From the NCBI GenBank assembly GCA_951813045.1, contig CATOTF010000002.1, positions 2,728,001 through 2,792,000 on the forward strand: a stretch of 64,000 nt of DNA, written 5' to 3'. Below, one piece after another: positions 44,131-53,143 of this stretch (position 1 is its first letter; each line of letters begins with the position of its first letter). This DNA comes from an uncultured Rhizobiaceae bacterium (lineage in GTDB: Bacteria > Pseudomonadota > Alphaproteobacteria > Rhizobiales > Rhizobiaceae). The notes under the pieces are model-generated. The model made no database searches, was not told the origin of the DNA, and was given only the letters and a program-made list of their open reading frames with translations. Made by a program: the position numbers and the translations under genes.

Positions 44131-45858
44131 TTGGTTGATACCACTTCTGTCAGAAACCCAAGTTCAGTATCGCTTACCCCCAACACTTCCGTAAAAGCCC
44201 GAAGCGATGGCGGGACAATATTTCTTCATTGGACAACTGCCATATCCATGGTGGCGAGCCTTCTTACCGGCTTGCGCATTTCGGCGGATGGAATCCACAC
44301 ATCCTGGGCACAGGCAATATCTCCAATTCTACCATCAGGTGAAATGTGGACATGGCACATACTTGCCGGATTGTTGCTGTTCTTCTGCACGATCGCTTAT
44401 TTCGTATATCTCAACCGCGCTGCTCTTGGGGGTAGAAACAGCAGCACGAGATTACGAACTATTAGACCACCGACCACATCAAAACTGCGGTGGCGTGCGA
44501 TCAACGTTGCATTGCACTGGTTCGCCTATGCAGCAATCACAATCCTGACAGTTACCGGTGTCGCCCTATATCTGGGCTTCAGCGATCTGTTCGTTACAGT
44601 CCATCGTGCACTCGCATGGGCGATGTTGTTCTACATTGTTGTCCACACAATTACTCATTTTTTATATGGTGGTCTCGAGCAATTACTGCGCGTATTTCGA
44701 CCTCAAGCGCTTCAGGCATATAGTAGCAGCGGTTCCTGGCCCGTCGCAATAGCTGTGTCTTGCGGCTTGGTATTTGCAGTTGCCGCATACGCATTGGATG
44801 AAACGACTAAACCCATTCTTTCCATTAGCAAAGTCCAGACCGATCCGACACTTGACGGAATTCTTGATGAGGCCATTTGGCAAGGCACAAAAAGCATCAC
44901 AATCAACACACATCAAGGTGCGAACCTTGGTGAAACCGGTTCATCACAAGTAACCGTACGGGCTGTGAGAACTGAGCAAGACATTCATTTTGCGTTCCGC
45001 TGGTGGGATCCAACCCTGTCTCTTATGCGTTCACCAACCATAAAACGTGGAGATGGTTGGTACGTAATGTCGACGAACGCCGCAATCGCAGATGTTAACG
45101 ATTTCTACGAAGACAAATTTTCGGTTCTGTTTTCCCACAATGATGCGCTGGGAGGCGGAGGCTCCACTTTTTTGGGGGATAAACCCCTGTCTGCATTCCC
45201 GAAATCGCCCCACGGCCGCGGGCTGCATTACACAGACGACGGTAGAATTCTTGATCTATGGCAATGGAAGTCTTCACGCGGCGGCATGTTGGGGCACGTC
45301 GATGACATGCATTTTGGGCCACCAAAAATTCCAAGTGCAAAAGAAGCCTCCGGGAAAAAAAGATATGCCGCCGGTTATGCGTCCGACCCTGGTAAGGCCA
45401 TCTATGAGTATAATTATATAGCAGATGGAAAAAATGGCTACAACAGCCCGGTAACGCTCAAACGATTGCCAAAAAACCTAGCGTCAACCGTCACGGAACT
45501 GGGTAATATTCCGGATTCTGCCGATGGAAGTAATGACCCTGAAAGTATCTGGTGGATGGCGCCAGAAACCTCGGTCCCCTACTCCGAAGACCTCGACCGC
45601 AGGATCCCTAACGGCACCATTTTACCGTCAACATTGAATATCCATAGCTACAAGGGTGACCGTGCTGATCTTAGGGGCGGCGCCAAATGGAAAGACGGGT
45701 ACTGGACACTCGAAGTTTCTCGGAAACTGACCACCGGCAGTCCATATGATTTGGACTTCCATCCGGGGACTCAAATCTTCCTGTGGGCATCGGTATTCGA
45801 TCACAATCAGACCCGCCATACCCGCCACCAGCGCCCAATCATTCTCAACATTCAGTAA
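44131..45858 (+). CDS. Cytochrome b561-type membrane domain fused to an ethylbenzene-dehydrogenase-type haem domain
   Basis: 575 residues from a TTG start with AGGAG eight bases upstream. Residues about 25-230 hold membrane segments of a cytochrome b561/b6-like domain with His residues in FLHWTTAISM, WTWHILAGLLL, ALHWFAYAAI and FYIVVHTITHF. Residues about 235-575 match the EB_dh/DMSO-reductase-gamma haem-binding domain (DPTLDGILDEAIWQGTKSI, EDKFSVLFS). It probably moves electrons between quinone and a periplasmic partner. The catalytic partner is not in the window. The ferredoxin-reductase gene follows by 34 bases. Confidence 0.82.
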   Translation: MVDTTSVRNPSSVSLTPNTSVKARSDGGTIFLHWTTAISMVASLLTGLRISADGIHTSWAQAISPILPSGEMWTWHILAGLLLFFCTIAYFVYLNRAALGGRNSSTRLRTIRPPTTSKLRWRAINVALHWFAYAAITILTVTGVALYLGFSDLFVTVHRALAWAMLFYIVVHTITHFLYGGLEQLLRVFRPQALQAYSSSGSWPVAIAVSCGLVFAVAAYALDETTKPILSISKVQTDPTLDGILDEAIWQGTKSITINTHQGANLGETGSSQVTVRAVRTEQDIHFAFRWWDPTLSLMRSPTIKRGDGWYVMSTNAAIADVNDFYEDKFSVLFSHNDALGGGGSTFLGDKPLSAFPKSPHGRGLHYTDDGRILDLWQWKSSRGGMLGHVDDMHFGPPKIPSAKEASGKKRYAAGYASDPGKAIYEYNYIADGKNGYNSPVTLKRLPKNLASTVTELGNIPDSADGSNDPESIWWMAPETSVPYSEDLDRRIPNGTILPSTLNIHSYKGDRADLRGGAKWKDGYWTLEVSRKLTTGSPYDLDFHPGTQIFLWASVFDHNQTRHTRHQRPIILNIQ

Positions 45859-45891
45859 TCGTCGACTGACTCAAAATTCAGGTATTTCTCA

Positions 45892-46899
45892 ATGCAACAT
45901 ACTCTCAACATCAATGGTAAAACTGTGTCTGCTACCAGCCAGGAAACTTTGGTAGACGCGGCACTAACTGCGGGGATACTCATTCCCCACGATTGTGCTA
46001 CGGGCCAATGCGAAACGTGTAGAGTGCGTATTCCCTGGGGTAACGTTGATGACGCAGGTACAGCCTATGGCGACACAGTTCTTGCCTGTCAGGCAAAGGT
46101 TGCCGGGGATGCAACCTTAACATTTGAAACAGCCCCGATCGTTGGTAAAACCAACGGATTTGTCGAAGAATTAAATGAACTTTCCAACGACGTTCTGGAG
46201 CTTGTTATTCGCGTAAAGGAGCCGATGAGATACCGCCCGGGCCAATATGCAAAACTGACATTGGATGGATATCCGGCACGGGAGTATTCCTATTCAGCGC
46301 GCATGGATGGTACGGAGGCACCTGATCAACTTGTGTTCCAGATTAAGCGCCTAAAGTCTGGAGAAATATCATCGGCACTTGGGAATTCTATTCGGATTGG
46401 CCATAAAGCACAGATCTCCGGCCCGTTTGGCAGCGCATTTCTAAGGGTGCAGGAAACCGGGCCCCTTGTTCTCACCTGTTCCGGCACCGGCTTTGCCCCG
46501 ATATGGTCGTTGGCAAGGGCCGTCACCCTGGCAAACGATAATAGACCGCTGACAATTATCGCAGGCATTCGAACTCCACAGGACCTGTATATGGAAAACG
46601 CTTTAGGCTGGCTCAAAGATCACAAGCGGGATCAATTCACCATCGTGTCGAGAGCAAATCCAGACGGCCTGTTCAAACATGGAACTCCGGACATGCACCT
46701 GCCCGATCTCAACGATGACACATCGGTTCATGTGGCCGGTGGTCCCGAATTAGTAGAGCGTGTCCGGGAAAAGGCGTTGCTGGCTCAGGCTCGCTGCTAC
46801 AGCGACCCGTTTACACCCAGCGCTAATGTTTTGGGTTGGTCAGGCAGAGTTAAACGGTTGTTCTCGCCTAAACGCATGCCCAAACGTGTGCCAGCTTAG
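45892..46899 (+). CDS. Ferredoxin-NAD(P)H reductase (2Fe-2S plus FAD/NAD domains)
   Basis: 335 residues. A plant-type [2Fe-2S] domain comes first (CATGQCETCRVRI, with a fourth Cys in VLACQ). An FAD domain with REYSYSARMDG and a NAD(P) domain with VLTCSGTGFAPIWSLAR follow. This is the reductase layout of oxygenase electron chains (CDP-6-deoxy-glucose reductase and phenol/benzoate reductase types). AGGT precedes the ATG. The tight link to the cytochrome fusion suggests they share an electron path; it could also serve the Rieske oxygenase at 40266. Confidence 0.9.
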   Translation: MQHTLNINGKTVSATSQETLVDAALTAGILIPHDCATGQCETCRVRIPWGNVDDAGTAYGDTVLACQAKVAGDATLTFETAPIVGKTNGFVEELNELSNDVLELVIRVKEPMRYRPGQYAKLTLDGYPAREYSYSARMDGTEAPDQLVFQIKRLKSGEISSALGNSIRIGHKAQISGPFGSAFLRVQETGPLVLTCSGTGFAPIWSLARAVTLANDNRPLTIIAGIRTPQDLYMENALGWLKDHKRDQFTIVSRANPDGLFKHGTPDMHLPDLNDDTSVHVAGGPELVERVREKALLAQARCYSDPFTPSANVLGWSGRVKRLFSPKRMPKRVPA

Positions 46900-46956
46900 C
46901 CATTATAACCGAAAGCGGGCATCTTTATTTGCGCTACCGAAAATTGGCACAGAGCT

Positions 46957-48579
46957 CTAACCATCCACTTTGGCAGGATCGGATATCTGTTTGTCCGCCA
47001 GTGAAATTCGGTCGGCAAATTCTTTGATTACCCTATCGAGCAACCCTATTTCTGGCCCAAGCTTGTTGACGGTTTCATTCAACTCGATCGTCTCTGAATT
47101 GATGATGGATATCGTTTCCGCCAATCGGTCAATCGATCCGATTGCATCACTTCCAAGCTCGTTCTCAGCATCATCAGATTGTTTCAAGCTCACGTTTTTC
47201 AACGCACGCAGGACGACCAACCTGGCCTCATCGGTTTCGCCTTCAGCAAGTCCCACATTACTCGACAACCGTTTGCTCTCTTCCATGATCCCGTCGCCAA
47301 ATTCAGAGATTGAAAACACCTGCTTACGAAGTGCATGGGCACAATTCACAGTTGCTTCCTCCAGCCGCTGCCGCTCACCGCGGACATCATCGATATCTGC
47401 GACGTCTGCCTTCAGCCTTTCCCTTTCTTTCATGGAACGCTGGAGAACAACCACAGCACGGGCAATCTCGCCAACTTCATCCTTACGCCGTTGTCCAGAC
47501 ACATGGGCAAGCCAGTTGCCACGCGCCACAGACCGTACCGCATCTCGAATTTGGTACAGCGGCGCAATTACCCGTTTTGTCGCCATAAAAGCTATGAGCA
47601 ATGCCAGCAACGATGAGATACCTGTAAAAACCACCAGCCAAGACAAAAGCGAAGTTTTTTCATCACGGATGAACTGAACCAGTTTGGATGTCAGTCCTTC
47701 CAGTTCCTCTGCCGGCTGATAAACACACATCCGCCAACCCTGACGAAACACATTACACTGCAATAAGTGACTTCCACTGTCAGTTTTCGTCATCTTCAAT
47801 AATGGTGAAGACATTGAACGTGTATCACTACCGATATCGGACCCCGAGCTAAACAGAATCTCGTCGTGATCTATGACACGAACCCCCATATGCTCCTGTT
47901 CCACCAATGTTTGAATACTGGTGTTGTCAGGCCTGATTTGCCGGTGGGCGACCAAAAGGCCAATCGGGTCACCGAAATCATCCAAGACTGCAGTGAGACT
48001 TGCCAGGGTGAGTTTGGAGTTTTCAATATTAGAAAACCCAAGTGCGGCGCTATACGAAGGGTCCACAGCGGAAAACTCAATGAGAGATTCATCAGACTCT
48101 GGATCTGCAGATGCGAAAAACTCCTTTGCTTTTTTCGAAATTGACGATCGGCTGAACGCAATATTTGCGGCCAGAACCGGCAAGCCCGGTTTATGAGAAC
48201 CTATGGAGCGCAGATCACCATCCATCGCAATCAAACTACTTAAACCGCTCATTGATGCTGCTTTTTTCAACGCCTGATCGATCGCCACAATATTACCGGT
48301 GCCAATGGCGTTAATTACTTCACTAGATGCTGCAATTCCAGCAAGGTCGCGCTTCATCTCTGTTTGAATTCTAAGGAATTCTGAGGAGATAAGGCGCGAT
48401 TGCAGACGCAGCTGCTCACTGAGCCTCTCATGGGCCAGCTGGGCAACAGCAGTTTCCTGCGCGATGACCCCTTTGTTGAGTCTATGAAAGGTCAACGCAG
48501 AAAAGCTAAACAGCGACAGGCCTGTAACGAGCACAACCAACAGAACCAGTCGCCATAATAGAGTTAAATGGAATGTCAT
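46957..48579 (-). CDS. HAMP-containing membrane receptor without a recognisable output domain
   Basis: 540 residues. A membrane segment (about 8-30), a periplasmic region of about 270 residues, a second membrane segment (about 312-332), a HAMP domain (VIAPLYQIRDAVRSVARGNWLAHV) and a coiled-coil tail of roughly 150 residues. There is no His kinase, GGDEF or clear chemoreceptor hairpin tip. It starts three bases after the stop of the substrate-binding protein gene, so the two are coupled, and the binding protein may present ligand to this receptor. Confidence 0.8.
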   Translation of the reverse strand: MTFHLTLLWRLVLLVVLVTGLSLFSFSALTFHRLNKGVIAQETAVAQLAHERLSEQLRLQSRLISSEFLRIQTEMKRDLAGIAASSEVINAIGTGNIVAIDQALKKAASMSGLSSLIAMDGDLRSIGSHKPGLPVLAANIAFSRSSISKKAKEFFASADPESDESLIEFSAVDPSYSAALGFSNIENSKLTLASLTAVLDDFGDPIGLLVAHRQIRPDNTSIQTLVEQEHMGVRVIDHDEILFSSGSDIGSDTRSMSSPLLKMTKTDSGSHLLQCNVFRQGWRMCVYQPAEELEGLTSKLVQFIRDEKTSLLSWLVVFTGISSLLALLIAFMATKRVIAPLYQIRDAVRSVARGNWLAHVSGQRRKDEVGEIARAVVVLQRSMKERERLKADVADIDDVRGERQRLEEATVNCAHALRKQVFSISEFGDGIMEESKRLSSNVGLAEGETDEARLVVLRALKNVSLKQSDDAENELGSDAIGSIDRLAETISIINSETIELNETVNKLGPEIGLLDRVIKEFADRISLADKQISDPAKVDG

Positions 48580-48582
48580 GCT

Positions 48583-49377
48583 TTATTCTTGGATGTTTTT
48601 AGCAGGCACGGCACCCAAAGACATGAGCAGGTCATAGGCTTTTTTTGAACCGGCAAAATCTACAAAAGCTTGCACATCATCCGCAATATCCCCCTTGCGC
48701 CACACATAGGCCACAGTCACTGCTGTTGGGTATTGGCCGTCAGTTGGATAACTCCCGTCGATAGACAACACTTTTGTACTGGCCTCCAATTTTCTGGAAA
48801 ATGGGCCAAATCCGATGGCACCAACAACAGACTTTACTGTTTCCACTGCATCCTGCGTTGTGACGGCTGTTTTTGATCGGCTGGTAATCTCAATATCATT
48901 CCAGCCGGGCATGGATTTTCGCAACACACCGAGTGAAGAATCTGTATCTTCTCGGCGAACCACGCGCACACGAATATCCGGTCCACCCACTTCACTCCAG
49001 TTTCGAGTTTTACCTTCATATATTGCTTTGAGCTGTTGATGTGTGAGGCTATTAACCGGCAGACCTGCATTGACATAGATTGCGGTTGGCAGGCGAAACA
49101 CCGGTTGTTCAACCAGGCCGGAATCCACTTCAGATGGCTTCAATGCCCGCGCGACCCTGGCAATATCTGCTTTTCCCGAACCAACTGCTGCAATTCCACC
49201 ACCTGATCCAATACTTGGTGGAACATGAATTACACTATCTGGGTTTTGCGCTGTAAACGCTGAGCCAACAGCATTTACAAGTTCCATACCGTCACCGGTA
49301 CCGACAACTTTGATTTGACGGGCATCTGCGACTGATACTCCTGTAGATAAGAGCAATGCAGCAATGTAACGGATCAT
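48583..49377 (-). CDS. PstS-like periplasmic substrate-binding protein
   Basis: 264 residues with a signal peptide (MIRYIAALLLSTGVSVADA). The phosphate-binding-like fold is seen in GTGDGMELVNAVGSAF, PSIGSGGGIAAVGSGKADIARVAR and RREDTDSSLGVLRKSMPG. GGAGAG lies five bases before the ATG. No ABC permease or ATPase is nearby. Being coupled to a HAMP receptor instead, it probably senses an oxyanion such as phosphate rather than transporting it; the ligand is inferred. Confidence 0.85.
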   Translation of the reverse strand: MIRYIAALLLSTGVSVADARQIKVVGTGDGMELVNAVGSAFTAQNPDSVIHVPPSIGSGGGIAAVGSGKADIARVARALKPSEVDSGLVEQPVFRLPTAIYVNAGLPVNSLTHQQLKAIYEGKTRNWSEVGGPDIRVRVVRREDTDSSLGVLRKSMPGWNDIEITSRSKTAVTTQDAVETVKSVVGAIGFGPFSRKLEASTKVLSIDGSYPTDGQYPTAVTVAYVWRKGDIADDVQAFVDFAGSKKAYDLLMSLGAVPAKNIQE

Positions 49378-49462
49378 AATTCTCTCCTGGTTGAATCGAT
49401 ATTAGATGCAACCCATAATTGAATTACTAACCTTCTCTAAACGCACTGGTTGAATTGCAACT

Positions 49463-49810
49463 TTATCGCGTCAAACCGGCTTCACTGAGTTTATTGAGAT
49501 AATTGTACATCAACTCATCTGCGTTCTCACCCAGACGAAGCAATGTGTCCCAGGAGTATATGCCCGTATCGTGCATATCATCGAATACCAGCCTGACGGC
49601 ATAATTGCCCACAGGTTCAATATTCACGATCTCGATGTTTGACTTTTCTGGCACCAATTTCTTCTGGCTGGGATCATGTCCCTGTACCTCAGCGGAAGGA
49701 GATTCTACCCTTAACAACTCTGCAGTAAGTTCAAACCTGCGACCATCATTGAACATCACGGTCAGGAGTTTCTTGTCTTTTGACAGGAGAATTTCAGTTG
49801 GTGTCGACAT
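49463..49810 (-). CDS. DUF971-family protein
   Basis: 115 residues from ATG 49810 (MSTPTEILLSKD); an ATG at 49819 is in frame. The fold matches the gamma-butyrobetaine-hydroxylase N-terminal-like domain, with FNDGRRFELTAELLRVESPSAEVQGH, and GNYAVRLVFDDMHDTGIYSWDTLL at the expected place. Stand-alone DUF971 proteins are often linked to iron-sulfur cluster metabolism, but a specific function is not established here. Confidence 0.9.
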   Translation of the reverse strand: MSTPTEILLSKDKKLLTVMFNDGRRFELTAELLRVESPSAEVQGHDPSQKKLVPEKSNIEIVNIEPVGNYAVRLVFDDMHDTGIYSWDTLLRLGENADELMYNYLNKLSEAGLTR

Positions 49811-49893
49811 GGGGCACATTTCAAATGGGTGGACTTGTGCTTAAATGATACCAGATATCCCCTGTGGCAAGCCAGAAAGTGTATTGCGCTGCA

Positions 49894-51156
49894 ATGTCCA
49901 CCGAACCGTCAAAAATCCGCCAAGAACTAAACGACCTGTTTACTGCGGCCGTAGCATCCGCCGATCCAATGAATTGTCTTGCTACTCACCTTCCCCAGCC
50001 ACCGAAGGGTCGAACTTTAGTCGTTGCAGCAGGCAAAGCAGCAGCATCCATGGCGCGAGCGGTGGAATTGGCCTGGCCAACCAACGAGCCTTTATCCGGA
50101 GTGGCACTGACACGTTATGGCCATGGGCAGCATTGTGAGATTGTTGAAGTGATCGAAGCCGCGCACCCTGTCCCTGACAATCGAGGGTATGAAGTCGCCC
50201 AACGCCTTCTTGTAGATGTATCCAACCTCACAAACGATGACTTGTTGCTTTGCCTGATATCGGGAGGCGGGTCCGCACTTTTGGCACTTCCGGCGGATGG
50301 AATTTCGCTTGCCGAAAAAAGGGAAATAAACAAGGCTTTGCTGATGAGCGGCGCTCCCATCGGCGAAATGAACACCGTACGCAAACACCTGTCCGCAATT
50401 AAAGGTGGGAGGCTAGCTCAAGCTGCCCATCCCGCTAAAGTAGTCACTCTAGCAATTTCCGACGTTCCATTCGACGCCCCCAGCACGATAGCATCCGGCC
50501 CCACGGTGCCAGACCCGACAACGACCCGAGATGCGGTTGATCTTCTCAATCGATATTCCATTAAGGCACCTGCGTCAGTCCAAGCACATCTTTCATCGGC
50601 AACCGCGGAAACACCAAAATCTGAAAACAAAGTTTTTGACGGTTTTGATTTTCGTATGATCACCAAACCGTCCGATATGATTAATACAATGGTCGCCAAT
50701 TGCCGCAATCGCGGATACGCGGTCAATTCGCTTGGTGCAGACATTGAAGGCGAATCCCGCGTCGTCGCTGCTGAACACGCTGAGCTGGCTCTAAATTCCG
50801 CACCAGGCCTCATACTCTCAGGTGGAGAAACGACTGTTACCGTCAGTGCGGAAACAGCAACCGGCAAAGGCGGACGTAATTGCGAATACCTATTGGCACT
50901 TGCAATCGCCTTGAACAGCGCGCCAAACATCTACGCTCTTGCCGCCGATACAGATGGTATAGACGGTAGCGAAGATAATGCCGGTGCCATCATAACACCG
51001 GATACCTTAGCCCGCGCAAAATCCAGAGGTATAAACCCGAAGGAAATGCTGGATAATCATGACGCCTATACTTTTTTCAATATACTAGGTGACCTCATCA
51101 TAACCGGTCCAACTCGAACAAACGTGAACGATTTTCGCGTTATCTGGGTAAAGTGA
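49894..51156 (+). CDS. Glycerate 2-kinase / hydroxypyruvate reductase-type (DUF4147-MOFRL)
   Basis: 420 residues from ATG 49894 (a GTG at 49864 is upstream). Two domains: DUF4147 (about 10-240; VVAAGKAAASMARAVE, LLCLISGGGSALLALPADGI) and MOFRL (about 300-415; LSGGETTVTVSAETATGKGGRNCEYLLALA, AADTDGIDGSEDNAGA). This family is called GckA/TtuD; biochemistry supports glycerate 2-kinase for many members. It would feed glycerate from glyoxylate or tartrate into glycolysis. It diverges from the DUF971 gene. Confidence 0.93.
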   Translation: MSTEPSKIRQELNDLFTAAVASADPMNCLATHLPQPPKGRTLVVAAGKAAASMARAVELAWPTNEPLSGVALTRYGHGQHCEIVEVIEAAHPVPDNRGYEVAQRLLVDVSNLTNDDLLLCLISGGGSALLALPADGISLAEKREINKALLMSGAPIGEMNTVRKHLSAIKGGRLAQAAHPAKVVTLAISDVPFDAPSTIASGPTVPDPTTTRDAVDLLNRYSIKAPASVQAHLSSATAETPKSENKVFDGFDFRMITKPSDMINTMVANCRNRGYAVNSLGADIEGESRVVAAEHAELALNSAPGLILSGGETTVTVSAETATGKGGRNCEYLLALAIALNSAPNIYALAADTDGIDGSEDNAGAIITPDTLARAKSRGINPKEMLDNHDAYTFFNILGDLIITGPTRTNVNDFRVIWVK

Positions 51157-51326
51157 GCTAGCGATAAACAATTTCAAACCGCGAGAATCTCACGAAATGT
51201 AATATTCCTTCGGCTGGTTTCCAACTGCCCTGAGCTTCAAATTCGCAATCCTGTTCAGATTTGCGCGCTTTGATGCGAAACTTCCATTTGCTAATGTGCT
51301 GCTGCGCATCTGAGAGGAATTAAGCC

Positions 51327-51953
51327 ATGTATTTCACCATAATATATGACTGTGAGTTTGTCGTCACACAGGGGGCACAGCAACGATTTTGGTGTGGACC
51401 ATTCGATCCTGACCCGGTGATTGCACAAATCGGCGCTGTTAAAATCGGGCTAGATAACGATTTTCCGATCCTCGACACTTTAAAACTATATGTCATACCA
51501 AAGACCCGCGAGGGATCGGTTTACAATATCGAACCTTTTTTTACCCAGCTCACCGGCATCACTGCTCAAACTCTTACAGAAGAGGGGATAGAGCTGACGG
51601 ACGCTATTTCTCGCATGGCAAATTTCTCCGAGAACGAAACTCTTTGGTCTTGGGGTAAGGATGAACTGAACATGATGGCCATTAGCTGTTACGTGGAAGG
51701 TGTCAAACCCGAGATTCCGGCAAAAAGATTTGGAAATGCATGCAAACTATTGCTTGAAGCGGGGATGCCCCTGGAAGATTTGAAGGTTACACGCAGCACT
51801 GGATTGGTTGATTATTTTGGTATTGAGCATCCGCCGTTGAGGGGGCACGACGCGTTGGATGATGCCCTATCCATTTCATATACTATTCAGCATCTACTTC
51901 AGACCGGAAAACTATTTCCAAAGCACTTTAAATCCGATGACGGTGCATCGTAA
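51327..51953 (+). CDS. DEDDh-type 3'-5' exonuclease-domain protein
   Basis: 208 residues of the RNase T/DnaQ-like exonuclease fold. The first catalytic pair is in IIYDCEFVV (Asp-x-Glu). The HDxxxD-type ending is in RGHDALDDALSISY. A further Asp in the middle region around WSWGKDELNMM would complete the site. GAGAGGAA is about seven bases before the ATG. The substrate, DNA or RNA, is not decided by sequence. Stand-alone gene with gaps on both sides. Confidence 0.8.
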   Translation: MYFTIIYDCEFVVTQGAQQRFWCGPFDPDPVIAQIGAVKIGLDNDFPILDTLKLYVIPKTREGSVYNIEPFFTQLTGITAQTLTEEGIELTDAISRMANFSENETLWSWGKDELNMMAISCYVEGVKPEIPAKRFGNACKLLLEAGMPLEDLKVTRSTGLVDYFGIEHPPLRGHDALDDALSISYTIQHLLQTGKLFPKHFKSDDGAS

Positions 51954-52198
51954 GTTAATCTCGCATTACAACAACATAAATAATATCACTGCTTCGAGGG
52001 CAGGAAATATTTAATCCGCAATTTATCAATCCTAGCGCCCGTAGTAGAACAGGTTTTGTCTGCTACATTCTACCATCAGAAGTTTTCAGGATTACCAAAT
52101 TCAAGTTTGCGGCAATTTTGGTCGCATATCATCCTCGTTTTCCGGTTCAGCCCGGCACACGATCATATTGACTTCAACTCACTGTAAGCGGCTTGAGA

Positions 52199-53119
52199 AT
52201 GAGCGTAATTCGTGGCGCCGCCACAGATAAAACCGGTCAGGGAATTACGATAATTCTGGCTTCGGTTATCACCATGGCATTTGCCGATGCCGTGGTGAAA
52301 CTGTTCAGTTCTGATCTTACGGTATGGCAGATTTTCGCGACCCGCTCGTTGATCGCCATCCCTTTATTGCTGGTAATTTTAATACTGGTCGGAACGCCGC
52401 TTCGCGTTATTTCACTCCAATGGGTTATCATCCGAAGCACACTTCTGGTGGCAACCTGGTTGATTTATTACGGATCTTTCCCCTTTATCAGCCTGTCTGT
52501 TGCAGCGGTGGCCGTCTATACCAACCCGATCATGACGACCCTGTTGTCGGCGGTGATGCTTGGCGAGAAAGTCACCACCAAACAATGGCTGGGAGTATTT
52601 ACTGGGTTTCTTGGGGTTGTTGCCATCCTCAAACCGGGTAGCGATGCATTTTCTTGGGCTGTCGCATTGCCACTGGTTGCAGCGTTTTTATATTCGACAT
52701 CCATGCTGCTCACCCGCGCCAAATGTCAAAACGAGGAACCTCTGATATTGGGGCTTTCGTTGCATGTTGTTTTTGTCATCATTGGCGGTATCGCCATCAC
52801 GATATTATCTACAACGCTGGTTCACTCAGACACACAGAACCTTTTCCCATTTCTATTGAAAGGTTGGGCGCCCATGGATATACAAGCATGGATAGTAATG
52901 GCAGTTTTAGGAATACTGTCTGCTGCATATTTCGTTGGCGTTGCTCGAGCCTACCAAATTGCCGCACCATCTATTATTGCGACATTCGATTACATGTATC
53001 TTGTCTCGGCGGCGGTCTGGGGTTTTGTGTTTTTCGCAGAATCCCCGGACACCTATACCGTCTTGGGTATGGTATTAATAACAACTGCTGGATTACTGGT
53101 CTCGATTAGACGGTCTTGA
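52199..53119 (+). CDS. DMT-superfamily (EamA) transporter
   Basis: 306 residues, ten hydrophobic segments in two EamA repeats (about 15-140 and 155-300). The second ends with the common PSIIATFDYMYLVSAAVWGFVFFAE. ATG 52199; a TTG two codons earlier is possible. Family members export amino acids or metabolites, and the substrate is unknown. The stop codon lies inside a hairpin shared with the convergent gene. Confidence 0.9.
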   Translation: MSVIRGAATDKTGQGITIILASVITMAFADAVVKLFSSDLTVWQIFATRSLIAIPLLLVILILVGTPLRVISLQWVIIRSTLLVATWLIYYGSFPFISLSVAAVAVYTNPIMTTLLSAVMLGEKVTTKQWLGVFTGFLGVVAILKPGSDAFSWAVALPLVAAFLYSTSMLLTRAKCQNEEPLILGLSLHVVFVIIGGIAITILSTTLVHSDTQNLFPFLLKGWAPMDIQAWIVMAVLGILSAAYFVGVARAYQIAAPSIIATFDYMYLVSAAVWGFVFFAESPDTYTVLGMVLITTAGLLVSIRRS

Positions 53120-53132
53120 CCTTGCAAGACCG
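53111..53132. terminator. Hairpin at the end of convergent transporter and acyl-CoA dehydrogenase genes
   Basis: CGGTCTTG (53111-53118), loop ACCTTG, CAAGACCG (53125-53132): a perfect 8-bp stem that includes the transporter stop codon and ends 12 bases before the dehydrogenase stop. Likely bidirectional, though without T tracts. Confidence 0.55.
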
Positions 53133-53143
53133 CCAATGGGATA

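Noticed and set aside
46970-47677. 235-residue Ser-rich ORF antisense to the HAMP receptor gene
   Set aside because: Low-complexity Ser/Thr/Arg translation, an artefact of the coding strand.
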